A stretch of DNA of 64,000 bases. It comes from [Actinobacillus] rossii (GTDB lineage Bacteria > Pseudomonadota > Gammaproteobacteria > Enterobacterales > Pasteurellaceae). The DNA lies in contig UFRQ01000003.1 of NCBI GenBank assembly GCA_900444965.1, positions 434,001 through 498,000 on the forward strand, read 5' to 3'. Positions 37,287 to 47,883 of the stretch are shown here, one piece after another (within the stretch, counting starts at the first letter, position 1; each line of letters opens with the position of its first letter). The notes beneath the pieces are model-generated. The model was not told the origin of the DNA. It made no database searches and saw nothing but the letters and a program-made list of their open reading frames with translations. A program made the translations under genes and the position numbers.

Positions 37287-38774
37287 TTAAACTTTTTTCT
37301 TCATCATGCCTGAAGGTTTACGCCAAACTCGTCCCTCACGAGCGATAAGTTTATCGGCTTCCGTTGGTCCCCACGTGCCCGCTTCGTATTCATAAACACG
37401 ACCATTTGCCGTTTTATAATCTAAAATAGGTTGTACAAATTTCCAACAAGCATGCACCGCATCTGTACGTGAAAATAGGGTGGCATCGCCTTTCATTGCA
37501 TCTAATAGTAAACGTTCGTATGCCGTCATTAAGTTTGCTGCTGAACTTAAATCCGAATAGCGGAAATCCATAGACACTTCTTTGGCTTCAAATCCCGCTC
37601 CCGGTTTTTTCAACCCGAAACGCATTGAAATACCTTCATCGGGTTGAATACGAATAATCAATTTATTTTCTGGTGCGTTTTGGCTAAATACAGGGTGTGG
37701 TGTAGTTTTAAAATGAATAACCACTTCTGTGACACGTGTCGGTAAGCGTTTTCCAGTACGAACATAAAATGGCACGCCTGCCCAACGCCAGTTATCGATT
37801 TCGCAACGTAACGCCATATAAGTTTCCGTATTAGAATCGGCTGGCACGCCCGTTTCTTGCAAATAACCATTAACCTGTTTACCGTCAATTTCTGCGGCGA
37901 TATATTGCCCCAGTACAAGGTTATGTTGTAAATCTTCTTCACTTAACGGGTGTAAACAATGTAATACTTTTGCGACTTCATCTCGCATAGAATCCGCATT
38001 GATAATCGCAGGCGGTTCCATTGCCACCATCGCTAATACTTGTAGTAAATGGTTCTGGAACATATCACGCATAGCTCCCGAACCATCATAATAACCACCA
38101 CGTTGTTCAACACCTAATGCTTCTGCGCCTGTAATTTCCACATAATCAATGAAATTACGACTCCACAATGGCTCAAACAAGCCATTTGAGAAACGTAAAA
38201 CGAGTAAATTTTGAACGGTTTCTTTACCTAAATAATGGTCGATACGATAAATTTGATGTTCTTCAAAGAAACGGTGAATTTGCACATCGAGTGCTTTTGC
38301 GGTTTTGATGTCATAACCAAAAGGCTTTTCTACAATCAAGCGTTTCCAGCCATATTCTTCGGTGTTTAAGCCATGTGCCGCTAAACATTCAGGAATCACG
38401 CCATACAAACTTGGTGGCGTTGAAAGGTAGTAAAGGGTATTACCGGCTGTTTGATATGTATCATGTAAATCATCTAAACGTGGTAACAATTTCACGTAAT
38501 CAGCGGCATCCGATGTATTTACTGATTGGTAATAAAGATGTGAACAGAAATTTTCAAGGGTTTCACCTTCGGCTTTTTCATGTTCAATTAATGCTGCTCG
38601 CATTTTCTCGCGAAAAATATCGTCTGTCATATCAGTACGCGCCACACCTAGCACGGAAAAATGTTCTGATAAACGACCAATTTTGTACAAATTATACAAA
38701 GCGGGAATAAGTTTCCGATGCGTTAAATCGCCAGACGCACCAAAAATAACAATACAATTATTTTCTGTTTGCAT
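37287..38774 (-). CDS. zwf: Glucose-6-phosphate 1-dehydrogenase
   Basis: Enzyme of 495 residues that starts the oxidative pentose phosphate pathway and supplies NADPH. NADP motif [11 protein letters not shown] is at residues 11-21 and the active-site RIDHYLGKE is near 174-182. The start at 38774 (MQTENNCIV) is the usual N-terminus; a longer upstream reading frame has no support and would enter the cysQ intergenic region. RBS is weak. Precedes pgl by 18 bases. Confidence 0.96.
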   Translation of the reverse strand: MQTENNCIVIFGASGDLTHRKLIPALYNLYKIGRLSEHFSVLGVARTDMTDDIFREKMRAALIEHEKAEGETLENFCSHLYYQSVNTSDAADYVKLLPRLDDLHDTYQTAGNTLYYLSTPPSLYGVIPECLAAHGLNTEEYGWKRLIVEKPFGYDIKTAKALDVQIHRFFEEHQIYRIDHYLGKETVQNLLVLRFSNGLFEPLWSRNFIDYVEITGAEALGVEQRGGYYDGSGAMRDMFQNHLLQVLAMVAMEPPAIINADSMRDEVAKVLHCLHPLSEEDLQHNLVLGQYIAAEIDGKQVNGYLQETGVPADSNTETYMALRCEIDNWRWAGVPFYVRTGKRLPTRVTEVVIHFKTTPHPVFSQNAPENKLIIRIQPDEGISMRFGLKKPGAGFEAKEVSMDFRYSDLSSAANLMTAYERLLLDAMKGDATLFSRTDAVHACWKFVQPILDYKTANGRVYEYEAGTWGPTEADKLIAREGRVWRKPSGMMKKKV

Positions 38775-38827
38775 TTTAATTATCTCTTTTTTAGCTCTTT
38801 TGAAAATCTGAATTTTTGTATAATGCC

Positions 38828-39649
38828 TTACTTTTCTGGCATTTGAAAGATATTTTGCCAATCGATTTTATAGTCTGCACACATCATAAAATCAGGATTG
38901 GTAAACGTTTGACGCTGGTTATAAGTTAACGGAGAAAAAGTGCGGTCAAAAATAACACCATTTGTTTCCCCCAAAATAACCTGAGCGGCAGCCGTATCCC
39001 ATTCTCCCGTATGACCAAGCCGAACATAACAATCTGTAATGCCTTCTGCCACACGTGCACCTTTCAACCCACTCGAACCAAAAACGTGAAATTCATACGT
39101 AAAATTCGGGTTTAAAAATGACCGCACTTTGTCAATTTTTTTCATGTTACCAAGGGAAATTTTTATAGGTTGTGTTAAATCAACGGTGCGTTTCGTCAAT
39201 CGGATTTTGCTGTCTGCCGATAGTTTAAATGCCCCAAACCCTTTCATCGCATAATATGTACAACCCAAAATTGGTGCACAGATCACCCCTAAAACAGGCT
39301 GATTGTTTTCCACCAGCGCAATCATGACGGAAAATTGTCCAGTACGATCAATAAACTGCTGCGTGCCATCAAGGGGATCCACCAACCAATATTGCGTCCA
39401 TTTCGACCGCACTTCTAAAGGTGTAGCGCAATTTTCTTCAGATAAAACAGGAAGGTTAGGCGTAAGTGCGGTCAATTTTTCCGTTAAAAACTGACTGACA
39501 AATAAATCAGCTTCGGTAACGGGCGTATTATCTGATTTGGTTTGAATATCCACAGAGGTGGAATAAAAGATACGAATGTGCTCGCCAGCTTGTTGTGCAA
39601 TGGAAAGCACAGATTGAAGTAGGCTGTCAGAAAGTGCTATTTTCGACAT
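38828..39649 (-). CDS. cysQ: 3'(2'),5'-bisphosphate nucleotidase
   Basis: Enzyme of 273 residues that removes the 3' phosphate of adenosine 3',5'-bisphosphate, recycling the PAP made in sulfate assimilation. Motifs: SEEN (about residues 66-69), DPLDGTQQF (about 84-92) and GEWDTAAAQ (about 206-214) form the metal site shared with inositol monophosphatases. Start at 39649 ([12 protein letters not shown]) is the family N-terminus; the reading frame upstream is open but not coding-like. It precedes zwf on the same strand. Confidence 0.93.
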   Translation of the reverse strand: MSKIALSDSLLQSVLSIAQQAGEHIRIFYSTSVDIQTKSDNTPVTEADLFVSQFLTEKLTALTPNLPVLSEENCATPLEVRSKWTQYWLVDPLDGTQQFIDRTGQFSVMIALVENNQPVLGVICAPILGCTYYAMKGFGAFKLSADSKIRLTKRTVDLTQPIKISLGNMKKIDKVRSFLNPNFTYEFHVFGSSGLKGARVAEGITDCYVRLGHTGEWDTAAAQVILGETNGVIFDRTFSPLTYNQRQTFTNPDFMMCADYKIDWQNIFQMPEK

Positions 39650-39812
39650 AAAATGAATTCTAAAAGGACGCAAAAGTGCGGTGGATTTTAGCAAAATTTC
39701 GGAGAAATTGCGAATTGTGACGCAATTCATAAATTCACAAAACCTGACTTGACGCCATCCCTCGGAAATTGCTATGTTTATTAACATTAGCCACTTCAGT
39801 AAGGAGTATTTT

Positions 39813-40565
39813 ATGGCAATTTTAGTCACAGGCGCCTCTGCAGGTTTTGGTAGCGCAATTTGTCGTGCATTTGTGAACGCTGGATTTAACGTACTTGGTG
39901 CGGCACGCCGCTTAGAAAAATTAGAAGCATTAAAAGCCGAACTGGGCGAGCAATTTTATCCATTGCAAATGGACGTATCCGATACGACCAACGTCGATGT
40001 AGCACTCGCAAGCTTACCCGCCGAATGGGCAGAAATTGATTTATTGGTGAATAACGCGGGACTTGCGCTTGGTTTAGAGCCGGCACATAAAGTCGATTTC
40101 AACGACTGGCTCACTATGATTCAAACGAACATCATTGGTTTAACTTATTTAACGCGTCAGGTGTTGCCACGCATGGTCGAACGAAATCAAGGGCATATTA
40201 TCAATCTAGGCTCAATCGCCGGCACCTATCCTTACCCAGGAGGCAATGTGTATGGTGCAACCAAAGCATTTGTAGAACAATTTAGTCTAAATTTACGTGC
40301 GGATTTAGCGGGAACGGCGATTCGAGTGACCAACGTAGAACCCGGATTATGTGGGGGAACGGAGTTTTCTAATGTTCGTTTTAAAGGCGATAATGACAAA
40401 GCGGCAAGTGTCTATCAAGGCACACAAGCGATTCAACCTGAAGATATTGCGAATACCATTTTGTGGATTTACCAACAACCTGCTCATGTGAACATTAACC
40501 GCATTGAAATTATGCCTGTTTCACAAAGTTTCTCGGCGTTAAATGTAGTCCGTTCTAAATCTTAA
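39813..40565 (+). CDS. ydfG: SDR-family 3-hydroxy acid dehydrogenase (YdfG type)
   Basis: Short-chain dehydrogenase of 250 residues. TGASAGFGSAI (about 6-16), NNAG (about 81-84) and catalytic YGATKAF (about 147-153) are present. YdfG-type enzymes oxidise L-allo-threonine and 3-hydroxypropionate with NADP; the exact substrate here is not proven. The start at 39813 is preceded by AAGGAG; a longer in-frame start is less likely. Divergent from cysQ. Ends at a terminator shared with the small exported gene. Confidence 0.9.
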   Translation: MAILVTGASAGFGSAICRAFVNAGFNVLGAARRLEKLEALKAELGEQFYPLQMDVSDTTNVDVALASLPAEWAEIDLLVNNAGLALGLEPAHKVDFNDWLTMIQTNIIGLTYLTRQVLPRMVERNQGHIINLGSIAGTYPYPGGNVYGATKAFVEQFSLNLRADLAGTAIRVTNVEPGLCGGTEFSNVRFKGDNDKAASVYQGTQAIQPEDIANTILWIYQQPAHVNINRIEIMPVSQSFSALNVVRSKS

Positions 40566-40568
40566 AAG

Positions 40569-40600
40569 AAAAGGGCGAACTTGAACCAGTTCGCCCTTAT
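40569..40600. terminator. Terminator between ydfG and a small exported protein
   Basis: AAGGGCGAAC and GTTCGCCCTT form the stem between two convergent genes. T-runs are short. Confidence 0.7.
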
Positions 40601-40617
40601 TCAATTAAAATACACAA

Positions 40618-40860
40618 CTACATTTTTGGCATTTGTTTTAACTGCTCTTGTGCTTGCTTACAAGCTTGCTCTTGAGCTTCTGCAGGAATTGCAGAAAATT
40701 GCGCTTTACTTTGTTCCATTTGAGTTTTCATTTCTGCTGGCGCTTTTTCTAAATAAGCGTCAAGATCCTTGAAATATGCTTCACAAGCTGGGTGTAAATC
40801 TGCCGCATTAACGGATAATGCAGTCATTAATAAACCCGCTGAGACTAAGATTTTTTTCAT
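40618..40860 (-). CDS. Small exported protein of the DUF5339 type
   Basis: Protein of 80 residues. A signal peptide (MKKILVSAGLLMTALSVNA) is followed by DLHPACEAYF and an alpha-helical, Gln/Glu/Lys-rich sequence with two cysteines (C26 and C66) that may form a disulfide in the periplasm. The sequence resembles small exported Pasteurellaceae proteins assigned to DUF5339. Function unknown. An A10 run lies upstream of its promoter region. Confidence 0.75.
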   Translation of the reverse strand: MKKILVSAGLLMTALSVNAADLHPACEAYFKDLDAYLEKAPAEMKTQMEQSKAQFSAIPAEAQEQACKQAQEQLKQMPKM

Positions 40861-40987
40861 AATTTCCCCCTATGACATATTTGTTATCACCTAAAACTTC
40901 GTTTAGGCTAAGTTCAATTATACGCCAATTAGCAAAAAAAAAAGCAATATCAGTAAGTTAAAAAAACTTGTTAAGTTTAACCGCACT

Positions 40988-41530
40988 TTAAGCTTGTAAA
41001 TAATCTCTCAACGCATATAACGCCACCAAATTTCGCGCTTCCATAAAGTTGGTATCTGCAATCAATTCCCTGATTTTACTTAAGGGAAAACGCACCAATT
41101 CCAAGGGTTCTGGTTCATCGCCTTCCAATTGAGACGGATAAAAATCACGTGCAATCAAAATATGCATTTGGGCGTTCATAAAGGTTAAATTAGAATTGAC
41201 TGTGCGTAAAAAGGTAAACTCACGTGCGCCTAACCCTAATTCTTCTTGCATTTCACGGTTAGCACTTTGTTCCATGGTTTCACCCGGTTCCATTAGACCT
41301 TTGCAAAAGCCCAGTTCATAGCGTTCTGTCCCGACTACATATTCGCGCACCATCAATAAATCTTCACCATCAATGGGCAATACCATAACCGCAGCCCGAG
41401 TGGCTGGGCGAAAACGCTCGTAAGTCCGTAAAGCCCCATTGGAAAATTTTAGCTCTACGGCTTGAATTTCAAAAATGCGACTTTTTGCTGCCACAGAAAT
41501 ATTGAGAATTTCAGGTAATTGTTTGCTCAT
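40988..41530 (-). CDS. nudE: ADP compounds hydrolase NudE
   Basis: Nudix hydrolase of 180 residues that cleaves ADP-ribose, NADH and diadenosine polyphosphates. The Nudix box (G-x5-E-x7-RE-x2-EE-x-G) fits exactly from GLMEPGE through REMQEELG (about residues 95-116). The start at 41530 (MSKQLPEI) matches E. coli NudE. Divergent from hslR with 73 bases between. Confidence 0.92.
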   Translation of the reverse strand: MSKQLPEILNISVAAKSRIFEIQAVELKFSNGALRTYERFRPATRAAVMVLPIDGEDLLMVREYVVGTERYELGFCKGLMEPGETMEQSANREMQEELGLGAREFTFLRTVNSNLTFMNAQMHILIARDFYPSQLEGDEPEPLELVRFPLSKIRELIADTNFMEARNLVALYALRDYLQA

Positions 41531-41603
41531 GTTTAAGGTCTTATAATTTGACAAAATTGGGAATAACGATACCATAAGCGCCATTCTGCGTTAAGGAAAA
41601 GTT

Positions 41604-42014
41604 ATGGCGAAAAACACGAAAAATCTACGAGATGAAAAAGAAGATGACGTCCGCCTAGACAAATGGCTGTGGGCTGCGCGTTTTTACAAAACACGCACAC
41701 TTTGCAAAGAAATGATCGATGGTGGCAAAGTGCATTATAACGGACAACGCACTAAACCAAACAAAACCGTAGAAATTGGGGCAACGATTAAATTACGCCA
41801 AGGTAACGAAGAAAAAGAGATAAAAGTGACCGCACTTTCTAGCCAACGTCGTGGCGCCCCCGAAGCACAATTGCTTTACCAAGAAACCGCGCAAAGCATA
41901 GAAAACCGAGAAAAACAGGCTTTAGCGCGAAAAATGAATGCAATGCCACATCCTGACAGACGACCGAACAAAAAAGAGAGAAGAGATTTGATTCGGTTTA
42001 AGGATTGGGGGTGA
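41604..42014 (+). CDS. hslR: Ribosome-associated heat-shock protein Hsp15
   Basis: Protein of 136 residues with an S4 RNA-binding domain at its N-terminus (RLDKWLWAARFYKTRTLCKEMIDGGKVHYNG) and a basic C-terminal tail. Hsp15 binds free 50S subunits carrying nascent chains and returns them to translation. It precedes hslO, the same pair as in E. coli (hslR-hslO). A USS core is inside the gene near 41829. Confidence 0.94.
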   Translation: MAKNTKNLRDEKEDDVRLDKWLWAARFYKTRTLCKEMIDGGKVHYNGQRTKPNKTVEIGATIKLRQGNEEKEIKVTALSSQRRGAPEAQLLYQETAQSIENREKQALARKMNAMPHPDRRPNKKERRDLIRFKDWG

Positions 42015-42144
42015 GTTGTAATTTAAATTTCCAGCCATATATAAGAATACAATCATATTCGCAGGCATCAAGCGTGGCGCCCTATATTCATATTACAAGA
42101 GATAAATTAAGTTTTATCTATCAATGATACATTTAGGAATAACA

Positions 42145-43017
42145 ATGACCTACAAACAAGACAATGACAAACTCTACCGTTATCTATTCCAAAACCGTGC
42201 TGTGCGCGGGGAATGGGTACGTTTAAATCAAACTTTTATCGACACGCTCAACACTCACCACTATCCAAAAGCTGTGCAAAACTTATTGGGCGAAATGATG
42301 GTAGCCACTAATTTATTAACCGCGACCTTAAAATTCAACGGTAATATCACGGTACAAATTCAAGGCAACGGGCCATTAAAACTGGCTTTAGTGAATGGCA
42401 CTGACAATCAAGAAATCCGCGCATTGGCACGTGTTGATGGCGATATTACGGACACAATGACATTACATCAAATGATTGGCAAAGGCGTATTGGTTATTAC
42501 GATTGCACCTAACGAAGGCGAACGCTATCAAGGTGTAGTGGCATTAGATAAGCCAACAATTACAGAATGTTTAGAAGAATATTTTGTTCGTTCTGAACAA
42601 CTTCAAACGCAACTGATCATTCGCACTGGCGAATTTAAAGGGAAACCTGTTGCGGCGGGGATGTTGTTACAAATTATGCCTGACGGTCAAGGAACACCTG
42701 AAGACTTTGAACATTTAGCCACCTTAACAGCAACAGTAAAAGATGACGAGATTTTTGGTTTAACCGCAGAAGAAATGCTTTATCGTTTATACCACGAAGA
42801 AACTGTTGAAATTTATCCACCACAAGAGGTGAAATTCCACTGTGGTTGTTCTGCAGAGCGTTCAGGCGAGGCATTACTGTTGATCTCAGATGATGAAATT
42901 GACGAAATTTTGGCTGAACACCAAGGGAGTATTGATATGCAATGTGAATGTTGTGGCACACATTATTTCTTTAATAAAGACGCGATTAATAAGCTTAAAG
43001 CGCAAACACAAGATTAA
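42145..43017 (+). CDS. hslO: Redox-regulated chaperone Hsp33
   Basis: Chaperone of 290 residues that is activated when four zinc-binding cysteines become oxidised. The CGCS and CECC pairs near residues 233-265 are all present. Start at 42145 (MTYKQDNDKL) has AGGAATAAC upstream. Follows hslR by 130 bases without a terminator. A USS-pair terminator follows its stop. Confidence 0.95.
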   Translation: MTYKQDNDKLYRYLFQNRAVRGEWVRLNQTFIDTLNTHHYPKAVQNLLGEMMVATNLLTATLKFNGNITVQIQGNGPLKLALVNGTDNQEIRALARVDGDITDTMTLHQMIGKGVLVITIAPNEGERYQGVVALDKPTITECLEEYFVRSEQLQTQLIIRTGEFKGKPVAAGMLLQIMPDGQGTPEDFEHLATLTATVKDDEIFGLTAEEMLYRLYHEETVEIYPPQEVKFHCGCSAERSGEALLLISDDEIDEILAEHQGSIDMQCECCGTHYFFNKDAINKLKAQTQD

Positions 43018-43026
43018 ACTTATCTC

Positions 43027-43055
43027 AAAGTGCGGTGAAATTCACCGCACTTTTT
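43027..43055 (+). terminator. Inverted USS pair terminator of hslO
   Basis: AAAGTGCGGTGAA and TTCACCGCACTTT pair around a single central base group and T-run follows. Confidence 0.85.
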
Positions 43056-43118
43056 CCTTTCTTAGAGCCTAAATTGATTTTACTCAAAATTTTCAATAAA
43101 AATTCAACTTCTTTTCAA

Positions 43119-43140
43119 AAATGCGATCTAGTTAACATTT
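43119..43140. promoter_or_regulatory. CRP-like site upstream of pckA
   Basis: AAATGCGATCTAGTTAACAT matches the CRP consensus except that one half-site is TGCGA, the form seen in Sxy-dependent CRP-S sites, while the other is a weak half (TTAACA). With TAGAAT at 43159-43164 as -10, it would be centred near -41. Confidence 0.6.
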
Positions 43141-43218
43141 TTTAGGTAGAAAAACATCTAGAATAGACTCCAATTTCCCTATTTAATCTTTAACTTTAAA
43201 CTATATTAGAGGTGATGT

Positions 43219-44835
43219 ATGACTGACCTAAATAAATTAACAAAAGAACTTGGTGAATTGGGTATCTATGATGTTAAAGAAGTGGTACACAATCCATCTT
43301 ATGAATTTCTTTTTGAAGAAGAAACTAAACCAGGTTTGGAAGGTTTTGAGAAAGGCGTAGTAACGACTCAAGGCGCCGTTGCGGTAAATACTGGTATCTT
43401 CACAGGTCGTTCGCCAAAAGACAAATATATCGTATTAGACGAGAAAACCAAAGATACTGTTTGGTGGACAAGTGATGCGGCGAAAAACGATAACAAACCG
43501 ATGAACCAGGCTACATGGCAAAGCTTGAAAGAATTAGTTACCAAACAACTTTCTAGTAAACGTTTATTTGTTGTAGATGCATTCTGTGGCGCAAATAAAG
43601 ATACACGTTTATCTGTACGTATCATTACTGAAGTAGCATGGCAAGCACACTTTGTAACTAATATGTTTATTCGCCCATCTGCAGAAGAATTAGAAAACTT
43701 CAAACCAGACTTTGTGGTAATGAACGGTGCAAAATGCACAAATCCAAACTGGAAAGAACAAGGTTTAAACAGCGAAAACTTCGTAGCATTTAACATTACT
43801 GAAGGTGTTCAATTAATCGGTGGTACTTGGTACGGTGGTGAAATGAAAAAAGGTATGTTCTCAATGATGAACTACTTCTTACCATTAAAAGGCATCGCAT
43901 CAATGCACTGTTCAGCTAACGTAGGTAAAGACGGTGACACTGCAATCTTCTTCGGTTTATCTGGTACAGGTAAAACAACATTATCAACCGATCCTAAACG
44001 TCAATTAATTGGTGATGACGAACATGGTTGGGATGATGAAGGTGTATTCAACTTCGAAGGTGGTTGCTATGCTAAAACTATCAACCTATCCGCAGAAAAT
44101 GAACCTGATATCTATGGTGCAATCAAACGTGACGCATTATTAGAAAACGTCGTGGTGCTTGATGATGGTTCGGTAGATTATGCAGACGGTTCAAAAACTG
44201 AAAATACCCGTGTTTCTTACCCAATCCACCACATTGAAAACATTGTTAAACCAGTGTCTAAAGCAGGTCCTGCAACAAAAGTGATCTTCTTATCTGCTGA
44301 CGCATTTGGTGTATTACCTCCGGTGTCTAAATTAACACCAGAACAAACTAAATACTATTTCTTATCTGGTTTCACCGCGAAATTAGCCGGTACAGAACGT
44401 GGTATTACAGAACCGACACCAACATTCTCAGCTTGTTTTGGTGCAGCATTCTTGAGCTTACACCCAACACAATATGCAGAAGTGTTAGTGAAACGTATGC
44501 AAGCAGCTGGCGCAGAAGCATACTTAGTAAACACAGGTTGGAACGGCACAGGTAAACGTATCTCAATCAAAGATACTCGTGGCATTATTGATGCAATTTT
44601 AGATGGTTCAATTGATAAAGCTGAAATGGGCTCATTACCAATCTTTGACTTTGCAATTCCAAAAGCGTTACCAGGCGTTGATCCTGCAATCTTAGACCCA
44701 CGTGATACTTATGCAGATAAAGCACAATGGGAAGAAAAAGCAAAAGACTTAGCTGGACGTTTCGCGAAAAACTTCGAGAAATATACCGTAACTGATGAAG
44801 GTAAAGCCTTAGTTGCAGCAGGTCCTAAAGCCTAA
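43219..44835 (+). CDS. pckA: Phosphoenolpyruvate carboxykinase (ATP)
   Basis: Enzyme of 538 residues that converts oxaloacetate and ATP to phosphoenolpyruvate, CO2 and ADP. In Pasteurellaceae it can also run in reverse, fixing CO2 toward succinate. [11 protein letters not shown] (P-loop, about residues 248-258), DDEHGW and [11 protein letters not shown] are the nucleotide and metal sites. AGAGGTGATGT precedes ATG. A CRP-like site lies about 80 bases upstream. Codon use is biased toward highly expressed genes. Confidence 0.97.
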   Translation: MTDLNKLTKELGELGIYDVKEVVHNPSYEFLFEEETKPGLEGFEKGVVTTQGAVAVNTGIFTGRSPKDKYIVLDEKTKDTVWWTSDAAKNDNKPMNQATWQSLKELVTKQLSSKRLFVVDAFCGANKDTRLSVRIITEVAWQAHFVTNMFIRPSAEELENFKPDFVVMNGAKCTNPNWKEQGLNSENFVAFNITEGVQLIGGTWYGGEMKKGMFSMMNYFLPLKGIASMHCSANVGKDGDTAIFFGLSGTGKTTLSTDPKRQLIGDDEHGWDDEGVFNFEGGCYAKTINLSAENEPDIYGAIKRDALLENVVVLDDGSVDYADGSKTENTRVSYPIHHIENIVKPVSKAGPATKVIFLSADAFGVLPPVSKLTPEQTKYYFLSGFTAKLAGTERGITEPTPTFSACFGAAFLSLHPTQYAEVLVKRMQAAGAEAYLVNTGWNGTGKRISIKDTRGIIDAILDGSIDKAEMGSLPIFDFAIPKALPGVDPAILDPRDTYADKAQWEEKAKDLAGRFAKNFEKYTVTDEGKALVAAGPKA

Positions 44836-44849
44836 TAAACGTTAAATAA

Positions 44850-44894
44850 AATAACCGCACTTTTCAAATGGACTTAAAAGTGCGGTTATTTTTT
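44850..44894. terminator. Inverted USS pair between pckA and a convergent ATPase gene
   Basis: AATAACCGCACTTTT and AAAAGTGCGGTTATT pair with an 11-base loop. Suitable for both genes. Confidence 0.8.
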
Positions 44895-44908
44895 ATTTTC
44901 TTTTGTCA

Positions 44909-46411
44909 TTATTTTTTCAATGCGCCTAAAATACCACGCATAATCTGCTTAGTAATTTGGCTACGCATACTGCGACCTACAGATTTCACTACACCACTAA
45001 CAATTTCTTCCGTTGCCGTTAATTTTTCACCGCGTTTTTTCGTGCCGAAAATCATACGACTTAAACTGCCCACAATGCCATTTTCTTCTTCCTCTTGAGC
45101 TTGTTTCGCCTGCTGTTGAGCCACAGCTTCAAGATTGGCTTGTTCTTGTAACACTTCAAATGCCGACTGATTATCCACATATTCATTGTAATATGGGAAC
45201 AATTCATCATCTTTTACCCAAGCTTGACGTTGCTCTGCAGTTAATGGCGTAAGAAGACTTTTCGGTGGGAAAATTGCCGCCATTTCTACTGGCGTTGGCA
45301 TACCTTTGGTATCCAAGAAAGATACTAATGCTTCACCAACCCCAAGAGTAGTAATCGCTTCAACCACATTCACGCCTTTATTCGCACGGAAAGTTTCCGC
45401 CGCAGTTTTGACGGCTTTCTGATCGCGCGGTGTAAATGCCCGTAATGCGTGTTGCACTCGATTACCCAATTGTCCCAACACCGTTTCAGGTAAATCTAAT
45501 GGGTTTTGCGTCACAAAATAAATCCCAACACCTTTTGAACGAATTAAGCGTACAACTTGCTCTACTTTATCCACCAATACCGCTGGCGCATCATCAAATA
45601 ATAAATGCGCTTCATCAAAGAACATCACAAATTTTGGTTTTTCAGGGTCGCCCACTTCGGGTAATTGCTCAAATAATTCCGCCATTAACCACAATAAAAA
45701 TGCGCCATACATTTTCGGTGAATTGATCAATTTCTCTGAATTCAAGATATTAATCACACCACGACCATCGCGCGTTTGCATCCAATCTTCTAAGTTTAAA
45801 GCAGGCTCGCCAAATAATTTATCTGCGCCTTCATTTTCAAGTGCAAGTAACGCACGTTGAATCGCACCGACGCTGGCGGCAGAAATATTGCCGTATTGCA
45901 GTTGGAATTCTTTGGCGTTATCCGCCAAGAATTTCAACATCGCGCGTAAATCTTTTAGGTCAATAAGCAACAAGCCTTTATCATCTGCCACACGGAACAA
46001 GATATTCAACAACCCTTCTTGGGTATCGTTTAAATTTAATAAACGAGACAGTAACATTGGCCCCATTTCTGAAATTGTGGTACGCAATGGAATCCCTGTT
46101 TCGCCAAATACATCCCAAAATGACACAGGATATCCACTCAAATAATCTTCACCGCCTAAGCCAAATTGTTCTACTCGTTCAGCAATTTTGCCTTGCAATA
46201 TTCCTTTTTGGCTTAACCCTGATAAGTCCCCTTTTACATCCACCAAAAAAACGGGCACACCATCGTCACTAAACGCCTCCGCTAATTTTCGTAAGGTCAC
46301 GGTTTTCCCCGTTCCCGTCGCACCGGCAATTAACCCATGACGATTTGCCATCTTTTTATTAATCCCAAATACGTCACCGTTAGCATTGCGTGCAATTTCA
46401 TAAATACTCAT
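44909..46411 (-). CDS. HerA-like P-loop ATPase (DUF853, YjgR type)
   Basis: Protein of 500 residues. Walker A GATGTGKT is near residues 31-38 and Walker B FVMFFDEAHLLF near 250-261, with an arginine-containing LGNRVQHALRAFTP segment later. The family resembles HerA/FtsK-type DNA motors, but E. coli YjgR is uncharacterised. No nuclease partner such as NurA is adjacent, so a defence or repair role is not supported by context. A Gln/Glu-rich coiled coil (about 420-450) precedes a basic C-terminal end. Confidence 0.88.
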   Translation of the reverse strand: MSIYEIARNANGDVFGINKKMANRHGLIAGATGTGKTVTLRKLAEAFSDDGVPVFLVDVKGDLSGLSQKGILQGKIAERVEQFGLGGEDYLSGYPVSFWDVFGETGIPLRTTISEMGPMLLSRLLNLNDTQEGLLNILFRVADDKGLLLIDLKDLRAMLKFLADNAKEFQLQYGNISAASVGAIQRALLALENEGADKLFGEPALNLEDWMQTRDGRGVINILNSEKLINSPKMYGAFLLWLMAELFEQLPEVGDPEKPKFVMFFDEAHLLFDDAPAVLVDKVEQVVRLIRSKGVGIYFVTQNPLDLPETVLGQLGNRVQHALRAFTPRDQKAVKTAAETFRANKGVNVVEAITTLGVGEALVSFLDTKGMPTPVEMAAIFPPKSLLTPLTAEQRQAWVKDDELFPYYNEYVDNQSAFEVLQEQANLEAVAQQQAKQAQEEEENGIVGSLSRMIFGTKKRGEKLTATEEIVSGVVKSVGRSMRSQITKQIMRGILGALKK

Positions 46412-46537
46412 AAAATGTCCTTGTAAGTACGGTCAAAAATGAAAAATTTTCAATCACTAACGCGATAACTCCATTGCGATAGTGCATCTATTTGAGCGTA
46501 TTTTATGCTATCCTAGACGCAGAAAAAAGGAGAATTT

Positions 46538-47014
46538 ATGACCGCACTTTGTTCCTGCCAATCAGGGCTTAATTACACCGACTGCTGTGAACCCTTTCAT
46601 CAAAACCATGCCATACCACAAACGGCCGAACAATTGATGCGATCTCGCTATTGTGCTTATGTCATGAAAAATATTGATTACATTTTGGCAACAACCGCTC
46701 CAAATCAACAAGCATTACTTAATAAAAAGGTATTACTCGATTGGGCAAAAACCACAAAATGGACAGGTTTAGAAATTGTCTCGCATGTTCACACTATTTC
46801 TAAAACCCACAGTACAGTAGAATTTAAAGCCTTCTTTGCCACAGAAAATGGCGAACAAGTTCATCATGAAACATCACTTTTTGTGAAAATAAACGCGCGC
46901 TGGTATTTTGTCGATCCCACCGTAGATTTACCCACTCAAAAACAACCTTGCCTCTGTGGCTCTGGTAAAAAGTTTAAACATTGTTGTGGGACATTTTGTA
47001 GGAACGCTTTATGA
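46538..47014 (+). CDS. ychJ: SEC-C motif protein (YchJ, UPF0225)
   Basis: Protein of 158 residues with two cysteine-rich zinc (SEC-C) motifs, [13 protein letters not shown] at the start and [14 protein letters not shown] at the end, around an NTF2-like middle domain. Function unknown. Its start codon sits inside a USS: ATGACCGCACTTT begins the gene, so residues M-T-A-L are dictated by the uptake signal. AAAGGAGAATTT precedes it. Overlaps yihY by four bases. Confidence 0.9.
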   Translation: MTALCSCQSGLNYTDCCEPFHQNHAIPQTAEQLMRSRYCAYVMKNIDYILATTAPNQQALLNKKVLLDWAKTTKWTGLEIVSHVHTISKTHSTVEFKAFFATENGEQVHHETSLFVKINARWYFVDPTVDLPTQKQPCLCGSGKKFKHCCGTFCRNAL

Positions 47015-47883
47015 ACAATAAAACACATCAAATTTTGACCGCACTTTTGCGTTTCAGCCAGGTATTTTGGTGGCGTTTTAATCAAAATAAACTGACGCAA
47101 GCCGCAGGTTCGCTGACTTACAGCACAATGCTTGCCATTGTGCCGTTAGTGATGGTGGTATTTTCGATTTTTACCGCTTTTCCAATGTTTAACGAAGTCA
47201 CAGGAACGCTGAAAGAATTTATTTTTACCAATTTTGCGCCTTCGGCGAGCGATGTTGTTGGGCAATATATTGATGAATTTGTACACAACTCAAAACAAAT
47301 GAGTGCGGTGGGTATTGTCAGTTTAATCGCAGTCGCACTTTTGCTAATTCATTCTATTGATACCACATTAAACGATATTTGGAATGCGCCTGTACGTAGC
47401 AAAATTTTTTCATTTACTATCTATTGGGCAATTTTAACCCTTGGACCTATTCTAATGGGGGCAAGTTTTGCGGTGAGTAGTTATGTAGCCAACATCAATG
47501 TGTTTAATAATGAACTTGAGCTGCCTTTTGGCGTGAGATTACTCAGTTTTGTCCCATTTCTGCTAACTTGGTTGGGATTTACGTTTATTTATACCGTGGT
47601 ACCCAATAAAAAAGTAAATATACGACATGCGGCTTGCGGCGCGTTAATCGCGGCAATCTTCTTTACTCTCGGCAAAAAAGCCTTCGCTTGGTATATCCTG
47701 ACTTTTCCATCTTACCAAGTCATTTATGGCGCGATGGCGACTTTGCCATTAATGTTATTGTGGTTGCAATTGAGTTGGCTCTTTATTTTATTGGGTGCGC
47801 AACTTGCCGCCGTATTAGATGATATGACCCTTTTAAAACAGGGCAAATTGGATTTACAACAAATTAAGGAACATAAAGAATGA
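47011..47883 (+). CDS. YihY/BrkB-family inner-membrane protein
   Basis: Membrane protein of 290 residues with six predicted helices. The family signature [17 protein letters not shown] is near residues 30-46 and [20 protein letters not shown] near 247-266. Once annotated as tRNA-processing RNase BN in E. coli, but that activity belongs to another gene; the true role is unknown. Overlaps ychJ (ATGA) and dtd (ATGA), so the three form one translationally coupled operon. A USS lies at its N-terminal coding end. Confidence 0.9.
   Translation: MNNKTHQILTALLRFSQVFWWRFNQNKLTQAAGSLTYSTMLAIVPLVMVVFSIFTAFPMFNEVTGTLKEFIFTNFAPSASDVVGQYIDEFVHNSKQMSAVGIVSLIAVALLLIHSIDTTLNDIWNAPVRSKIFSFTIYWAILTLGPILMGASFAVSSYVANINVFNNELELPFGVRLLSFVPFLLTWLGFTFIYTVVPNKKVNIRHAACGALIAAIFFTLGKKAFAWYILTFPSYQVIYGAMATLPLMLLWLQLSWLFILLGAQLAAVLDDMTLLKQGKLDLQQIKEHKE

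Noticed and set aside
44909..46411. HerA-like ATPase as part of an antiphage defence system
   Set aside because: Neighbours are pckA and ychJ; no nuclease or SIR2 partner is present, and the gene is of the common YjgR family.
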